DNA of 64,000 nucleotides, taken from Excoecaria cochinchinensis (Eukaryota > Streptophyta > Magnoliopsida > Malpighiales > Euphorbiaceae). The translations under genes and the position numbers were made by a program. The notes under the pieces were generated by a model. That model was not told the DNA's origin. It ran no database searches and saw only the letters and a program-made list of their open reading frames with translations. Location of the stretch: NCBI GenBank assembly GCA_947683425.1, contig CANTUQ010000007.1, positions 1,984,001 through 2,048,000 of the forward strand, written 5' to 3'. This document shows, piece after piece, positions 12,936 through 28,199 of this stretch. Numbering within the stretch: the stretch's first letter is position 1; each line of letters opens with the position of its first letter.

Positions 12936-13833
12936 AGTAACGAATCAAAATACTCTTCTTCCCTCCATATTCAGAAAAACCTTACTAGAAGCTTGCAATG
13001 TATCCTGTTGCCTACTAGTTGGTTTTCTTTTTATGATACTGTTATTATGACTTATGATGTGGATGACTGAAGGATATTCCTTCTGAAATTTGTTAATCCT
13101 GTTCCGTTTCAGAACATTGGCTTCAAGATTTGCCCATGTCTGGAGGTGTCGTGTGTTCAAGCCAAGAGCACCACTTGGGGGAGGCCATAGTTCATTTACG
13201 CAGCCTCTGCACTGTAGTCTCATATCGTTTGTACAACTTAGAGCCTTTTTTTTTTTTTCTTTTAATACCTGTATCAAATTTTCTTCGAATTTGCAAAATC
13301 TCAGCTTTGCTTCATCTACCCGTTCTTTATGCATCAATCATCTTTTGTTCTTGATTCTTCAAGATCAAAATTTGGCTTGTACAGGATGTGTATGTTTTTG
13401 GTGTTCAACATATGAATACCAGCACAGCTCGTACTAAAATTCGAAAGAAGCTATGTTGTTGAAAGCATATCTAATCATCAAAGCACGAGTTTTGGAAAAG
13501 AAAAGGAAAAATGAAACACCCATAAGTTAACAGTTGCAAAAAAATTGTGAACTCTTGGCATAAATTCCAAAGCCTACAAGAGCAAAATGGCGCAAGCTGT
13601 GGCTAACTTTGGAGACACAACAAATTGCCCTACCAAATCACGGGCCTGATTCTGTGTTATTAGATGTATTAGGAGCTCAAAACGGAAAAATATAATCCGA
13701 ACACTTTACAATTGGAAAGCAAGTAATTACCCCCTTCAGTCCCAACTTCTGAAACCTCTATTGGCTCTTTAAGTGATTATTTGGTGGCACATATATTTGT
13801 TGCAAACTTGTCAATATGCAGGCTGAGGAGATT
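12936..13833. other. Intergenic, with a weak SINE-like stretch
   Basis: At about 13110-13260 a non-coding segment has a B-box-like GTGTTCAAGCC and ends in a T run (13247-13259), reminiscent of plant SINEs. No A box or flanking duplication was found. The overlapping open frames show no family resemblance. Confidence 0.25.
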
Positions 13834-16490
13834 TCACAATCTGCCCTGACCCCCTCGTTCCTTCAGAGGCCAAAACGATGAGAACCATTGCTTCCAAGGA
13901 GCATCATTTTGTTGCTCGATCCATGACAAGAAAGCGCTGTCTAACAAGCAGAACATATTGACGTAGAGGAGTTGGTATCTTACTGGTACATACCGGAAAT
14001 TTGCAATCTGAACTATAGGCCATACACCACCCTCCAAAATCAGGGCAGGGAAGAAGTCCCTCTTCAAATCTTCCTTCACTTGAGCCGCACTCTTCCCAGT
14101 GGAAAATCCCATATATGTGAAGAACACAAACAAATCAAAGGGGCCAAATATTATGCCATCGGCTGCCACTTTTGTAGCAACAAATCGTACCGATTTTGGT
14201 GGCAGTTGAAGTCTCAACCTTATAAGTCTGTCCAAGCCTTCGTACCTATGAGTGGGAAAAAAATGACATGCAAAAGATTTTTCAACACTTGTTGGTCCTG
14301 AAGCATGAATGAATCTTCTTGAAACAGATACTAGCATCTCAATTCTGAAGTTCAGTATTTTATTCTGCATAATATATCCAACTCATTTCATTCATAACTA
14401 TTTGTCTTCAATAGCATAGAATGACCTAATTTGCTTAAAATGATACCACTTCAGACAAATGAAAGACAGTCTAATAATTCAACCCCTTAAAGAAGGATTT
14501 TGACTTGTTTTTGATACACTTAATCACTGCCCATCTTGCAAAGCATGATCCTCATACACAATATAAAGCCATACCGTACCAGAACTGGACAAGGCGAAAA
14601 TGACCTATCCCAGGACTAGGATTGAAAAAGGCTACACTCTTTTGGCAATAAGGTGCCATTGCCTTTGGAGTTAAAACTGAATCATAACTTCAAGCATCCA
14701 ATTGTTTTGACTCAGACTCAACAGCATTTCCATGCCTATGGCCCTATACCAACAACCTAACTGGCTAGCTCTCCAGTAAAACAGTGTACTGCCATAAATA
14801 TCATCCCTAAAAGAGCCTTTTAGAGTATAGAACGCGGTAGCAGAATGGACATCAGATGAAAATAACCAAAAGAAAGTAATAAGGTAAATACTAACCAAAA
14901 GTGACCAACTGGACCAACAAATCCAAAGCCAAAAAGACTTGTGATAGCTACACGTTTCCAATTGACTTTGAATTCTGTTTCTATATCCTGCTTCAAGAAA
15001 GTAAGAAAGAGCATTACTAGTGCAGAAAAACTGGTCAACACAAAAAAGGACTAATCAGTTCAACAAAGATGAAATGTTCAGTTCACAGTGCGATTAGCAA
15101 ACTACTAAATAGTACAATAGCATCAACTGAAAGCAAAAAGAAAAAGGCCGTGTTACAAGATAATGACAGGTCACATTAAAATGCACTGAAATGCAAAATA
15201 AGATCACTAATTTTCCCTAAATCAACTTTTTCAATTGATCAACTGAAATTCCAAATCTTGACATCAAATTTTATGGTTAGATTGACTAGAATGTGAGTGG
15301 ACATGTTCCAGAGATTCTTCTGTAGGTTATGAGTGAAGATGCTAAGTTATTTCTTTTTTTCTTTCTGTCATCAATTGCAAATATTGAAACTAAAATATAA
15401 AAAGGGGATTCTTCCTTAAACATTCAGAAGGGCAGACATGTCTTCAGTGTTTAAACCAGAAAGAGGGAGTCTAAGAACTTTCTCTAGTCAACTTTATTGC
15501 AACATGTTGGAATTAAAAGATCAACTTACATTGCAAGTGCAGAAAGCAGGTTAGAATCAGAGGCAATAAGTTTCTCAAGAAAAACCATAAAGTTTCAGTT
15601 GACAACAGTCCAAATTAACTTGCTAGCAGCTTAAGAATTATGCCACAAGGAGATGGCAACCTTGGATACCATGAATTTTGTCAGTTTTAATTGACGATTT
15701 AGCTCTAAAACAATACTGAATTCCTGAAAATAATAGAAATAAGTTCTAGACTATCCAACTATACATAATTGCACGTAAACATTGTGATATGACCATTGAA
15801 GTAAAAGTTCCAGCACAAATAGATATTATTCTGCCTCAGCAATCCACATTGGTTTAAACTGCAAGTACGAAATGATAAAAGAAGGCTACAACAAATGTAG
15901 ACTGATTTTTCAGCACACTAAAGAACAAGGAAGTCAAGATTAAGGTACTACTAAAGCTCAAATCAACGTAAACAATCGAAACCCAAACGCATTCAAAACC
16001 AAAAGCATCTAAAGAACAAGGAAACAGCTCAAGATTCCCCATAAAGGAAAAAACTTCCACCCCAGACAATTTTAAAGAGAACAGTAGCTAAAATCTTGAA
16101 TAATAACACCCAAATTGCTGTTAAACAAAATAAAAAAGAAAGCATATAAAAAGGAATAGAAGAAATTGAAAAAGTAAAACCTCCCAAACACCACAGTATT
16201 CAAGAATATTCAAAAATCGCAAGGAGAACAAAACCCAAAAAATACAAATGGGTAGAATTCAAAATCGAGGAAATTTAATAAATAAAAGAATGCAAGAAAG
16301 GTGGAAATAAATAAAATGAGGGAGATAGAGTTGAGCTTACAGATTTCTTGAGACGATTGGCTGCAGTAGAGTGCGTGATGTATTGAGCACCAATATCACC
16401 AATGCCCCAAAGAATTCCAGAGCTGATGATTTGGGTCTTCACTGGATGAGAAGATAGGCAGTGCTGGTACCATTTCCAGAGCTTAAGCAT
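13834..16490 (-). CDS. Mpv17/PMP22 family membrane protein, 217 aa
   Basis: Three exons on the minus strand: 16341-16490, 14896-14987 and 13834-14245, with a 1.35-kb first intron. The protein begins MLKLWKWYQHCLSSHPVKTQ, a typical family start, and carries the C-terminal signature VWPIVQIANFRYVPVRYQLL before a final hydrophobic segment. Four membrane segments are expected. Family members sit in the inner mitochondrial or peroxisomal membrane and are proposed to form channels; the true substrate is unsettled. It closely resembles Arabidopsis At3g24570 as I recall it, including the ending KERGGQG. The start codon at 16490 is the first ATG consistent with the family N-terminus. Intactness contrasts with the broken TilS relic next door. 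Confidence 0.93.
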
Positions 16491-16864
16491 CTTATCAAAA
16501 TTTGGGAGAGAGAAAGAGGTGTTCTTCTAGGAAGCCATGCTTTATTGATGACCAATTTGGCAGAAAGTCTCTGACTCGGGCATCTCTTTGATTTTGCAAT
16601 TCTATAAATTAATGTTTCCATTTTTCTACTATTCTTTTTTCCTAAAGAAAAATAAACACAGCTTTACATATAAAAATTAAAAAAAATAAAAATAAAAACA
16701 CAGTAATATGTAAAGAAATACTACAAATTTTAAAAATTTTATGATTAGATAGCATAATTTATTTATTTTTAATATTATTGTTGAAATAATAATGCCTTGT
16801 TGGAAAATAATAATAATAATAATGTCTTGATAACAGAGTTATGATTTATTAATATTACTATTAT
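16491..16864. other. Upstream region of the Mpv17 gene
   Basis: AT-rich, with short (TAA)n tracts near 16808-16822. No TATA box could be fixed, and no other gene is seen. Confidence 0.4.
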
Positions 16865-17237
16865 TGTTGTTTCCTTTTTTTTTTTTTTTAAGCGACACCC
16901 ACACGGACAGGAAAAAAACACACCCTTTATTAAAACCATGGCGATTTTAACAAAACATGCTAATCCTTATATTCACATACACCACAATCAATAAGCAATG
17001 TGGGATCCCGAAGGACCAGGCCCCACTCCCACTTGCGCAGAAGGCGACAGCCACACCACAACTTGAACCGGGCCAGAAGCCCAAGGTTTTTTTGAAAGTG
17101 ACACACACACGGACAGGGAAGGAACACACCCTTTATTAAAACCATGACGATTTTAACAAAGCATGCTAATCCTTATATCCACACACACCACAATCAACAA
17201 GCGATGTGGGATCCCGAAGGACCTGTTGTTTCCTTTT
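16865..17237 (-). mobile_element. Non-autonomous retroposon with tandem snRNA-type promoters
   Basis: A 14-nt direct repeat, TGTTGTTTCCTTTT, flanks the element at 16865-16878 and 17224-17237. A T run (16875-16889) follows the left copy, that is, a poly(A)-type tail on the minus strand. This is the hallmark of LINE-driven insertion. The body is one 206-bp unit plus a 128-bp partial unit (offset 206: 16891 and 17097). Read on the minus strand, the first unit has ATCCCACATCG, an exact plant snRNA upstream element (RTCCCACATCG), then 24 nt, then TATAAGG. That is the spacing of Pol III-type plant snRNA genes. The second unit has one change in the element (CATTG) and keeps the same layout. A B-box-like GGTTCAAGTTG lies in the body. 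No ORF is present. The family is not one I recognise. Confidence 0.75.
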
Positions 17238-18579
17238 CTTTTTTTCTATTTTTAGGACATTGGAATATTAGAAGTGGTTGCTTGATATATATATATATAT
17301 ATTCCCAATCATGGCCTGCTTGTAATCTTAATTAATTATTAGTTTCATTTAAGCTTTTGGTAACAGTGTGAATATGGATATAAGAATTAGAATATTTTAT
17401 CAAAATTACTATATTTTTTTTATAAAGGGTGTATTTTTTTTTCTGTTCGTGTGTGTTTACTATAAAAACAATTAAATTAAAATATTTTTTTTTAAAAAAT
17501 AAATTGTTTCTAAAATAAATAATATGAAAAAAAAAATCAGAAAACAAAGTGTGCACGATGGAAATGCTCCTGTTGAGTCAAATTGCCAAATGGATAAGCT
17601 CATCTGTTTATGCAATACAAAAGACAATTGTTCAACTTCAACCAATAATATTACTTTATTTCAATAATGTTTATTTTATTTTATTCTATTTTTGCAAAAC
17701 ACAGCTAGAAATAGAAAGTTTATATTACTAAATGGAATAATATAATTACAGAGAGAAAAAATTTAATCAGTTGGTAGCTTTTTTAATTTAAATTTATAAA
17801 AAAAAAATAAAATCCTTTTTTAAATATTTTAAAATAATCTATATAGTTAGAATTTCAACCCATTTTTTCTAATTAAAAGAGAAGACATCCTACCATATAT
17901 TGAGGATTCAAACTTTCAATTTTCTATTTTTGTAAAAAAGAAAAATTAAATTTCAAGCTAATAATTAAATTTGACAGAAGAAGAATTAGCAAAAAACTAA
18001 TAGCACAAAAGTTTAATGATGCCTAATTATAAATGAGTTAATAACTTAATATATAATTTGAAAATCACATTTGCATAATTTTTATGGAGCGGCTCCTATA
18101 TTTTTAAATTTAACATCTAAACTCAGTAAAACATGAAATACTCCAGTGTATCTTAACCCGAAATTATTTTTCTAAAAATGAAATTATGATAGGAAAATTC
18201 TATAATTTGACTATTTATTTTTTTAATTATTATCTTTTTTTTTTGGTTCTATCTATAACTCTAAAATGGCGACCTTCAATTTGAAAATCGAAAAAAAAAA
18301 AAAAAAAAATTCCTTGAGGGAAGAAGAATACTACATACATGAAGTATAAAGGCATAGAAGTTTATGTAAAAGAAAGAAGGCGTGGCAAGTTCTGGTCCCT
18401 CTAAAAATGTGATTCATATATTTTATGAATTGGTCTGAAAATACAATCCAGAATCTGTTTTCTGATAATATATGTGGATAAGAATGGCCAATGGACGCCA
18501 CAACACAAACTCATAACCCACTAAAAGACATCAAGTTCGATTTCTTCTGATTCCAGAGCTCCATGTACAAGTTTCTGAC
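17238..18579. other. AT-rich intergenic DNA
   Basis: Contains a short (TA)n tract at 17286-17300 and poly(A)/poly(T) runs, including a run of more than 15 A near 18290-18308. No coding or structured element recognised. Confidence 0.5.
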
Positions 18580-18673
18580 CATATAAATAGAATTCCATTT
18601 CTCCCTCCTTTACTCTTTACCATTGCCGACTGCCCAACTCAGTAGCTTCTATATTCATCTTCTTTAATGAACT
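18580..18673 (+). promoter_or_regulatory. TATA box and leader exon of the PPR gene
   Basis: ATATAAATAG at 18581-18590 is a good TATA box. About 30 nt downstream a pyrimidine-rich leader begins and runs to a donor at 18674 (AACT|GTAAGTG). A matching acceptor at 19233 would join it to the exon carrying the start codon, giving a leader intron of about 560 nt. Confidence 0.6.
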
Positions 18674-19312
18674 GTAAGTGACACATGTTGCTGGAATGTT
18701 TGTTTATCTTCTATCTTGGTTCGCAAGTTTCAAACTTTATCTGATTTACTACATGATTTGCTTGTAAATCTTACAACTGAGAGGTTTGCTGGATTGGGTT
18801 TTTCATTGATCGGTAAAAGCTAGGATCTTTGCTCATACCCACCTCAAGAAAATACTGACGTTATGCTTTTGAAGTGCTGTAACTGATAAAATTGATCAGA
18901 AAATGTGTGGGTTTCATCCAATCTTGCATTCTGTTTCTTATTTTATGTCACTAGAAAATGGGACATGAATGGATGTTTTGGTTGCTTAGACTAAGTTATT
19001 TTGTTGACTGTGTGGGGTTTCTGTGATTTCTTAATTTTGCTATTGGTATCCAACTGGAGCTGACATCAATTCTTTAAGGAACAATGTTGCTTCAACATAC
19101 CCATGTTTGGTGAATCACTTCTTGCATTTCTTTATGTTTTTGGAAATTTCTTGTATATGATGGTTTTCTTCTCTTGAAGCATTCTCATTTATCTGTCTAA
19201 GATTGATGATCTTGTTATATGCATGTTTTTTAGGCACTATCTATTGTGTGGTAGCTTGAATTTTGAGTCCACTATTAAACTTGGAAGCAAGGTTGGTATT
19301 TTGAAAGTTGTC

Positions 19313-21674
19313 ATGGGCAAGCAGCGAGATGGAACAATCACTAGCAAAAAGATGGTTGAGGCATCAGCAGTCATGGTATTAATAAGATTTTTGCTTAGAA
19401 GTTGATTACTTTTGATGCAATCCGATGGTTTGGTTTCTCCTCCTGGGACTCGTGAGATTTTTCTAAGCCCTTGCAATTTTTCCTTTCTGAGCTATTTAGA
19501 ACTAGATTTCCTGTAATTTTAGAGGTACCAGTACAACTAATGTTCAATTCTCAAAAATAAAAAAGTTCCTTTCTATGCATTTTGATAATAGCATCCATTG
19601 TTTATCTGCCTTCTACATATAGCATATCTCTTTAGTTATAGTTGGTAGTTTGTTCTGCTTTTGAATTATACTGAGTATTGTCATTGGCTAAACAGATTGA
19701 ATATTTTACCTTATCACCAACTTATCATCAATTTGAATTTAATAGGAATCACGTTTGCAAGACATGGATCGGTTTCAACTAATTTCATCATCTGTAGATT
19801 CACAAATTCAATCTTGCTGCGCTGTCTGTGCTAACAGTTGCCGAACAGTTCGTTCAAGAACAAAACTAATGAATATTTTGATTGAAAGAGGGAAGCCTCA
19901 TGAAGCTCATCTTATTTTCAACAGTTTAATGGAAGATGGGCACAGGCCTACTCTTATAACATACACAACTCTTGTAACTGCATTGACTCAGCAGAAACAT
20001 TTTAAGTCCATTCTCTTACTCATCTCTAAAGTGGAAGAAAATGGCATGAAGCCCGATTCCATACTCTTCAATGCCATGATTAATGCGTTTTCTGAATCTG
20101 GAAATGCAAAAGAAGCCATGAAAATCTTTAAGAAGATGAAGGAGAGTGGATGTAAACCTACAACTAGCACATATAATACACTCATTAAAGGATATGGGAA
20201 TGCTGGTAAGCCTGAAGAAGCATCGAAGCTACTAGATTTGATGTCAATGGATGGAAATGTGAAACCAAATGGTAGGACATACAATATCTTAGTTACAGCG
20301 TGGTGCAACAAGAAAAACATTAGAGAAGCCTGGAATGTGGTATACAAGATGGTGGGATCCGGTATGCAACCCGATGTTGTCACATATAACATCCTTGCTG
20401 GGGCTTATGCTCAAAATGGGGAGACAAATAGGGCTGAAGAAATGATATCAGAAATGGAGAACAAGGGAGTTGCGCCAAATGAGCGAACTTGCGGTATCAT
20501 TGTTAATGGATATTGCAAAGAAGGAAATACAGTTGAAGCCTTGAGGTTTGTTTACAGAATGAAGGAGCTTGGAGTGTTTCCAAATCTTGTTGTTTTCAAC
20601 TCTCTGATCAAGGGATTTCTAGACATCACAGATACTGATGGAGTTGATGAGGTAATTTCCTATTCTTAGCTAATTTCTTTCTTGTCTCCTGTTCTCTCTG
20701 AATGCACCATTGTTAAATATGAGAAAAGAAGTCAGAAGCATATACATTTAGAAATTTTAGTGCATTTACTACATTAATCTTCACACTAAATTTTGGAATT
20801 ATCACAGGCATTGTCTTTGATGGAAGAATATGGGGTCAAACCAGATGTTATTACATTTAGCACGATCATGAACGTGTGGAGCTCAGCAGGGCTCATGGAC
20901 AAATGCCGAGAAATTTTTGATGACATGTTGAAGGCTGGAATAGAGCCTGACATCCACACATTTAGCATTCTTGCCAAAGGATATGTGCGTGCCGGAGAAC
21001 CTGAGAAGGCTGAGTTAGTCCTGACTTCCATGAGCCAATGGGGTGTGCTCCCAAATGTTGTGATCTGCACCACCATCATCAGTGGATGGTGTAGTGCTGG
21101 AAAAATGGAAAATGCAATGAAGGTTTACAAGAAAATGTCTGAAATTGGCATTTCCCCCAATTTGAAGACTTTTGAGACCCTAATATGGGGTCATGCAGAA
21201 GCAAAGCAGCCTTGGAAAGCAGAAGAGTTGCTTCAGGTGATGGAAGAGATGGGGGTTTTTCCTGAGAAAACCACTATCCAGCTTGTTGCAGATGGCTGGC
21301 GTGCCATTGGCTTGGTGAGTGAAGCCGAGAGAATTATGAAAAATGACAAAGAAGATCAAGAAGTAACAGCAGACAGTAAGAATGGCAACATTCCACCTGA
21401 GAACTTGGAGAGGGTCTATAAAGACCCAAATCTTAGTCCTTCTGACTCTAAGATCTTTCAGAATCCTGGAGAAGTTATAACAAAGCAAAATGGATCATCG
21501 TCTGTTAAAATGAGAAGCCAAATGATCTCTAGAACTGGTGCTAACTCGATGTTTTTCAGAAGTATGCGCTTGTACAGGACACAGCCACTAATTATATGCA
21601 TAAAGCAGCACAAACGTTGTGTAGGAATGTGTGGGAGTTTTGTGAATTCATGGCGGATTGTTTCCATATATTGA
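19313..21674 (+). CDS. Pentatricopeptide repeat protein (P class), 611 aa
   Basis: Coding exons 19313-19375, 19746-20651 and 20808-21674, all phase 0. The first exon supplies the start MGKQRDGTITSKKMVEASAV, which later in-frame ATGs would omit. From about residue 70 there is a chain of roughly twelve 35-residue PPR motifs, for example PTLITYTTLVTALTQQK, KPTTSTYNTLIKGYGNAGKP and QPDVVTYNILAGAYAQNGE. No DYW or E domain follows, so it is P class, of the type that binds single-stranded organellar RNA. It closely resembles Arabidopsis At5g25630/At5g21222, whose conserved lead CRTVRSRTKLMN is visible. The last 100 residues lack motifs. No clear transit peptide was seen, so localisation is uncertain. 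RNA targets are not inferable. Confidence 0.93.
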
Positions 21675-22661
21675 CAAGGAAGTGTTGATAACTGCTGCCA
21701 TTGCACAACTATATGGATAGAGGCGAGCATGAGAACTGATAAGTTCCCTTTACTGCTTCAGGCTGAAGATACTGTAATTCTTATATTACACACATACCTT
21801 TATGCCTACTGGCATCATCAATTACACATTTTTATAGGCCATTCGTGGACTTCGCATAATGTTGATTATCAAGGCACAGGAATCCATTATGAAAGTAATG
21901 ATAATTGGTTTAATTCCAAGAACTAAAATTACAAGAATGAAATGAAATCTTGGCCTATGAGCAAGGTACGATAAAATACAATCGTCTGATAGAACAAAAC
22001 TGTCCTGTTTTAGTAGAGGTTATGTTCATGAGGTCATCGAAAATAGAAAAAATTGTTAATGGCTATCTTATTAAGAATGGTGCTGAAGTCAAAGGTGTCA
22101 AATTTAATGTCATAGATCCAAATGCTACTTATTAGCACCAATAATTTATGCCAAATTCATCTTGAATGGTTCACAGAGGCATTCATGAATAGAAGTGCAT
22201 AATATCTATTTTATTAACTATCAGTTAACTACTAATTTTAGTTAGCCACAAAAAAAATTCTCCCATGTAATAATTCAATCATGAAGCATTAAAAACAACA
22301 GCAATCATTTCACATTTTGAACATCAATATTTAGAAGTTAGTTATCTAACTTGAATCAGTAATCTACTATTTATTTATTTATTTTTTGACAGTAAACTGC
22401 TTGAAGAATCAGTCACCTGAAAAGGGATAATTATTGACAGAATTTTGATAACGTCAATTGTCAGTGCATTTGGGAGAGAATAAAATTAACCTATGAACTT
22501 AAAGCATGGAGAATGTAAGGAAAATAACCACTATCGAAACGACAAGCCGTTTCAGTCAAGGATAAAGTCGGTCATCTCATGATCATAAAAGATTTTGAAG
22601 GCGCGAAAAAGCAACAAAGAGGACGACAGAGCTTACTGGTTTTTGAATCTAACTGGAAGAG
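21675..22661 (+). other. PPR 3' region and signal-peptidase upstream region
   Basis: Non-coding sequence between two genes on the same strand. Short open frames here lack splice support and family similarity and are probably 3' UTR or chance. No clear TATA box was fixed ahead of 22662. Confidence 0.4.
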
Positions 22662-24953
<2,292 letters not shown>

Positions 24954-25565
24954 ATTTTGCCTCCCACCGCTTTATTCTTTACTATTCTTACCATTTCTCC
25001 CACAAAAGTAGATTTATAATGGGATAACATCGTTTTTTTCATCAAGTATTCAAAATAGATCAATTTTGGTACATGTTCTTTTTTATTATTATTTATCAAT
25101 TTTGCCTCAAAATAGGCTTCCAAATTTACTCAAAATGGACATATTTTGTTTCTATACTTTTAAAAACAGACAAAAGAATTTTCCTTCTGAATTTAATTGA
25201 AATGGACATATTTACCATTATTTTGCGACAATTGATTGTCATATAAAACGAGAGCAAAATAGCCTTAACGGCAAAATTGCACAATACCATCTATAATTGA
25301 AGTTTGATGTCAAGTAAGGTTTGTAGCTTTGCAGGTGCCGTTGTGATGTTAAAAAATGAAACTTTAAATTGAGAATTCTCAAGTAGTTGTCATTTTTGTC
25401 AAAAGAAACAAATTATGCTGTGAAAGCAATTAGGAATTTCCTGTTATAATAACCAGAGAGAAACTTATATATATATATCCTATACAAATGATTTTTTAGC
25501 AAGAAAAATATAAACCCGGACAACAAAAATATGCAATGTGAAGGGAATGCCCTTTCTTCCAAACA

Positions 25566-26773
25566 TCAATGATAAGAACATGAATCCTTGTTAAACCTGA
25601 TGGGTTTGGTGGTACCTGAGTCAATGGCTAAAGAGCAAGACACATGCCTTGTATGCCTGGACTTCACCAATTTCCCAACAACATTTCCTCTTGATCGGAC
25701 ATCGAAAACCAATACCAATGGTACTTGTTTGTTCTTGTCTGAGAATGCTAAGCTTCCGCCTGCTCCATACAATGGCACTTTCATTCCTTCCAAATTCACA
25801 TTCACAGTCCTCTTGCTCTTTCTTGATTGATAGTACTTCTTCAACTGCATATACAAACTAATTTTACAAACCAAAAAGATTCAATCTTCAACACTCAAAT
25901 CTAATAACCCACAAAAGTTCTTACCTCACCGGTAGCAACAACAATCTCAGAGAATATGAGATTGACAGGAACTGAACTCACATGAATCCCAAAAAAGTTA
26001 GCAGGATTATACACATTCATCTTCACTGAACAATTCATAGTCACCATCTTGGTTGGGACCCCTGTTAAATCCGATCCTTCCCCAAAATAAAAATTATGAA
26101 CTGTCATGCTCTGCACATAAGTCTTTTCATCAGTTCAGATCCAATTATAAATCACTTCTTTTTTTTTTTCCCCCATAAAATCCTTATCAACAGTGAAGAA
26201 AAGTGCTTTAAAAGATAAAAATACAATTTCCACATAGTTATTTAATTATTCAAGTAATAAAAAAAAAATAATGCTGGTTTTTTAATAATAATAATAATAA
26301 AGTTGATTTCTTCATAGAAAATGCAGTACCTTAACACTGATCTGAGGCTTGAAAGGCCTACTAGCACCCCAAATTATCAAACAAAAAACAGAAAACACAG
26401 CACCAAAACCCATAACCCCAATCAAAACCTGAAACCTCCTTGAAAAACTCTTCTTCAAGTACAAATCCTCATAATTCCCTTCTTCTTCAATCGCAGGCCA
26501 TCCCTTCTTGCTCCTCCCTTTCCGGCCGCCGACATTCGTGGACCACCCGGAAACTCGGCTGCCAGACGACGTCCTGGAGTGTCGGCCGTACGACGGGTGT
26601 GACGGCGACTCCATGGGGCTGTTGAAAGCCGGCGTGGCTTGCATTGTGGATGACTTGTCTTCATCATTAGAGTCGCGCGAAGGGCTCTGCACGTAGTACA
26701 CGTGGCGCTTCGGCGATCGAGGAGAGGACGGAGCTAGGCTCGTCAAATCGAAGTCCGATTGGCCGTGCATCAT
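25566..26773 (-). CDS. LEA-2 domain membrane protein (NHL/LEA hydroxyproline-rich type), 302 aa
   Basis: Three exons on the minus strand: 26330-26773, 25925-26110, 25566-25844, all phase 0. The N-terminus is Ser/Pro-rich, with SPKRHVYYVQSPSRDSNDED typical of this subgroup and KKGW before a single hydrophobic segment, VLIGVMGFGAVFSVFCLIIW. After it, about 160 residues form an LEA-2 fold: VKMNVYNPANFFGIHV is the conserved NPxxxGI-like strand. The predicted topology is cytosolic N-terminus and extracytosolic LEA-2 domain. Proteins of this type are associated with stress or membrane-wall contact; no enzymatic role is known. It matches the position of At3g24600 in the conserved block. Two ATGs in tandem start the frame; I used the first. 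Intron 1 holds a short (TAA)n tract near 26286-26300. Confidence 0.92.
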
Positions 26774-27914
26774 CTTGTAGAGTACAGGGAAGGAAAAGTT
26801 TCCTGTGTGGAGAATTTGAAAGGAAAGGAAAAGAGAGAAGCTGAAAAGTGGAGTTCGTTGGCTACTGACAGTGAAGTTTGAGAGTGGAAGCTGGAGATGA
26901 CAACAAGCGTTGGTTCGGTTTCTGATTTGATGCCGAAGCTGTAGGTTTGGTTGACATGTCTCGCGTGGAATTTTGTTTTTGGCGTTCCGTTACACTGAAT
27001 GTTAAACGTTTTGACTGAGGCTAACAATAAGTAACGGGGAGTGAGTAACTCTGTGGTTGATGCGTTTTAACATTTATAGCGACGACGTTTTTGTAAAATC
27101 TTTAAGTTCTCCGTACGTGATCCTCTGCTTTAACCCCGCTTTTGACCTTGAACTCATTTCTCACGGCTTCCACTCACATTGCTGTTGCATGACAGAGATC
27201 GAATCATGTGAATTATATTCAAAATAACAAGCTTTTTTTTCTCTTGAAAATATTACAAAGGTACTTCTTAGGCAAAATACTATAATACGAAATTTCCACG
27301 GTAATAGCAGTTTTTAATTCTTTACACAAATTACTCTTAAATTCCTAAAAAAATACTTAAAATCATCATTATCATATCATAGGTTATAAGGGCAAAATTC
27401 AACAAAGTTTTCTATAATTATACTATATGTAAAATGGTAATCTTCTTCTGTTTTCAAGCCAGGCTGGCGATACCAAGTTTATTGAATATTTTGGGTGTAT
27501 ATATTGTAAGTGTAGTGGCTGGACATTAATTTTAATTTATAGAACTATTATTTTATATTACTGAGTGATGAAAGAGCATCGCTAATTAAACATTTTCCAC
27601 TTTAACTCTTAACCCAAGATTAGGAAGAAACCCAAAAGTTGCTAAAAAATGCTTCAGAATAGATGTGAAACATAACCAAGCAAATACAAATGTTTTACCA
27701 TTGCAAGTTACAATGTATTAAATATTTAGAGGTCATAAACCACTTCCAGTAACTTAATTACAACAATATATACAAAATCAACCCATTATTTTCCAAATGT
27801 CGACCTTTGAATAAATGCTCCATCTCCATAGTTTCCACCTACAATTCTAAATACGAGAATAGAAATGCGTGCAGATTAATATGATATTGCAAAAACAATA
27901 CTAAATCAAATATA
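26774..27914. other. Leader of the LEA-2 gene and downstream end of the snoRNA unit
   Basis: The right part of the LEA-2 upstream region is at 26774-27100. From 27100 to 27914 the sequence is AT-rich. I searched the minus strand here for further C/D or H/ACA RNAs beyond the last snoRNA and saw none that I can support. Confidence 0.4.
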
Positions 27915-28010
27915 GGACTCAGAATATGGGTGGTGATATATCAGGATGGTCATCATGGCAAACAATGCCTTTATGACGAACGAGACCATTGATACAAATC
28001 GTCACTGTCC
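27915..28010 (-). ncRNA. Box C/D snoRNA, 18S guide (snR55/U33-type target), copy 1
   Basis: On the minus strand the RNA begins GGAC and ends GTCC, a short terminal stem. Box C is GTGACGA (one base off RUGAUGA), box C' is ATGATGA (27950-27956), and box D is CTGA. Upstream of D, CACCACCCATA pairs with TATGGGTGGTG of 18S rRNA (11 bp). The D+5 rule points at the U before GGG, which I match to yeast U1269 and human U1326. A second stretch, GGTCTCGTTCGT, is complementary to ACGAACGAGACC of 18S (12 bp), but no clear D' box follows it. Last RNA of the cluster. Confidence 0.8.
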
Positions 28011-28048
28011 TTCACATCTAATTTCGTATAAAAACAGAAATAGCATAC

Positions 28049-28126
28049 AGACCTCATACTTATATGTACTATCAACACATATATCTCTGACATATGCTTG
28101 TCAGTCAAAATCTAATCACAGGCCAC
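28049..28126 (-). ncRNA. Box C/D snoRNA, U27-type, copy 1
   Basis: Minus strand: GGCC, box C-like GTGATTA (28113-28119), guide GACAAGCATATG, a degenerate D' (CAGA), box D-like ATGA, then GGTC closing a four-pair stem. The guide is complementary to CATATGCTTGTC near the 5' end of 18S rRNA. It is the same guide as in human U27, which targets 18S A27. The boxes are poorer than in the second copy at 28491-28578, so this copy may be weak or inactive. Confidence 0.6.
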
Positions 28127-28199
28127 CACAAATCAAATATGGTTTTTCAAAAAGAGAGTAAATGATATCAAGAACAATATAATTGATTAATTTATAAAA

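Noticed and set aside
12563..13437. Minus- and plus-strand open frames over and after the TilS relic
   Set aside because: The minus-strand frame at 12563-12922 is antisense to relic exons. Those from 12945 on show no family similarity.
21950..22135. 61-codon frame between the PPR and PLSP genes
   Set aside because: No recognised domain, no splice partner and AT-rich codons; likely 3' UTR.
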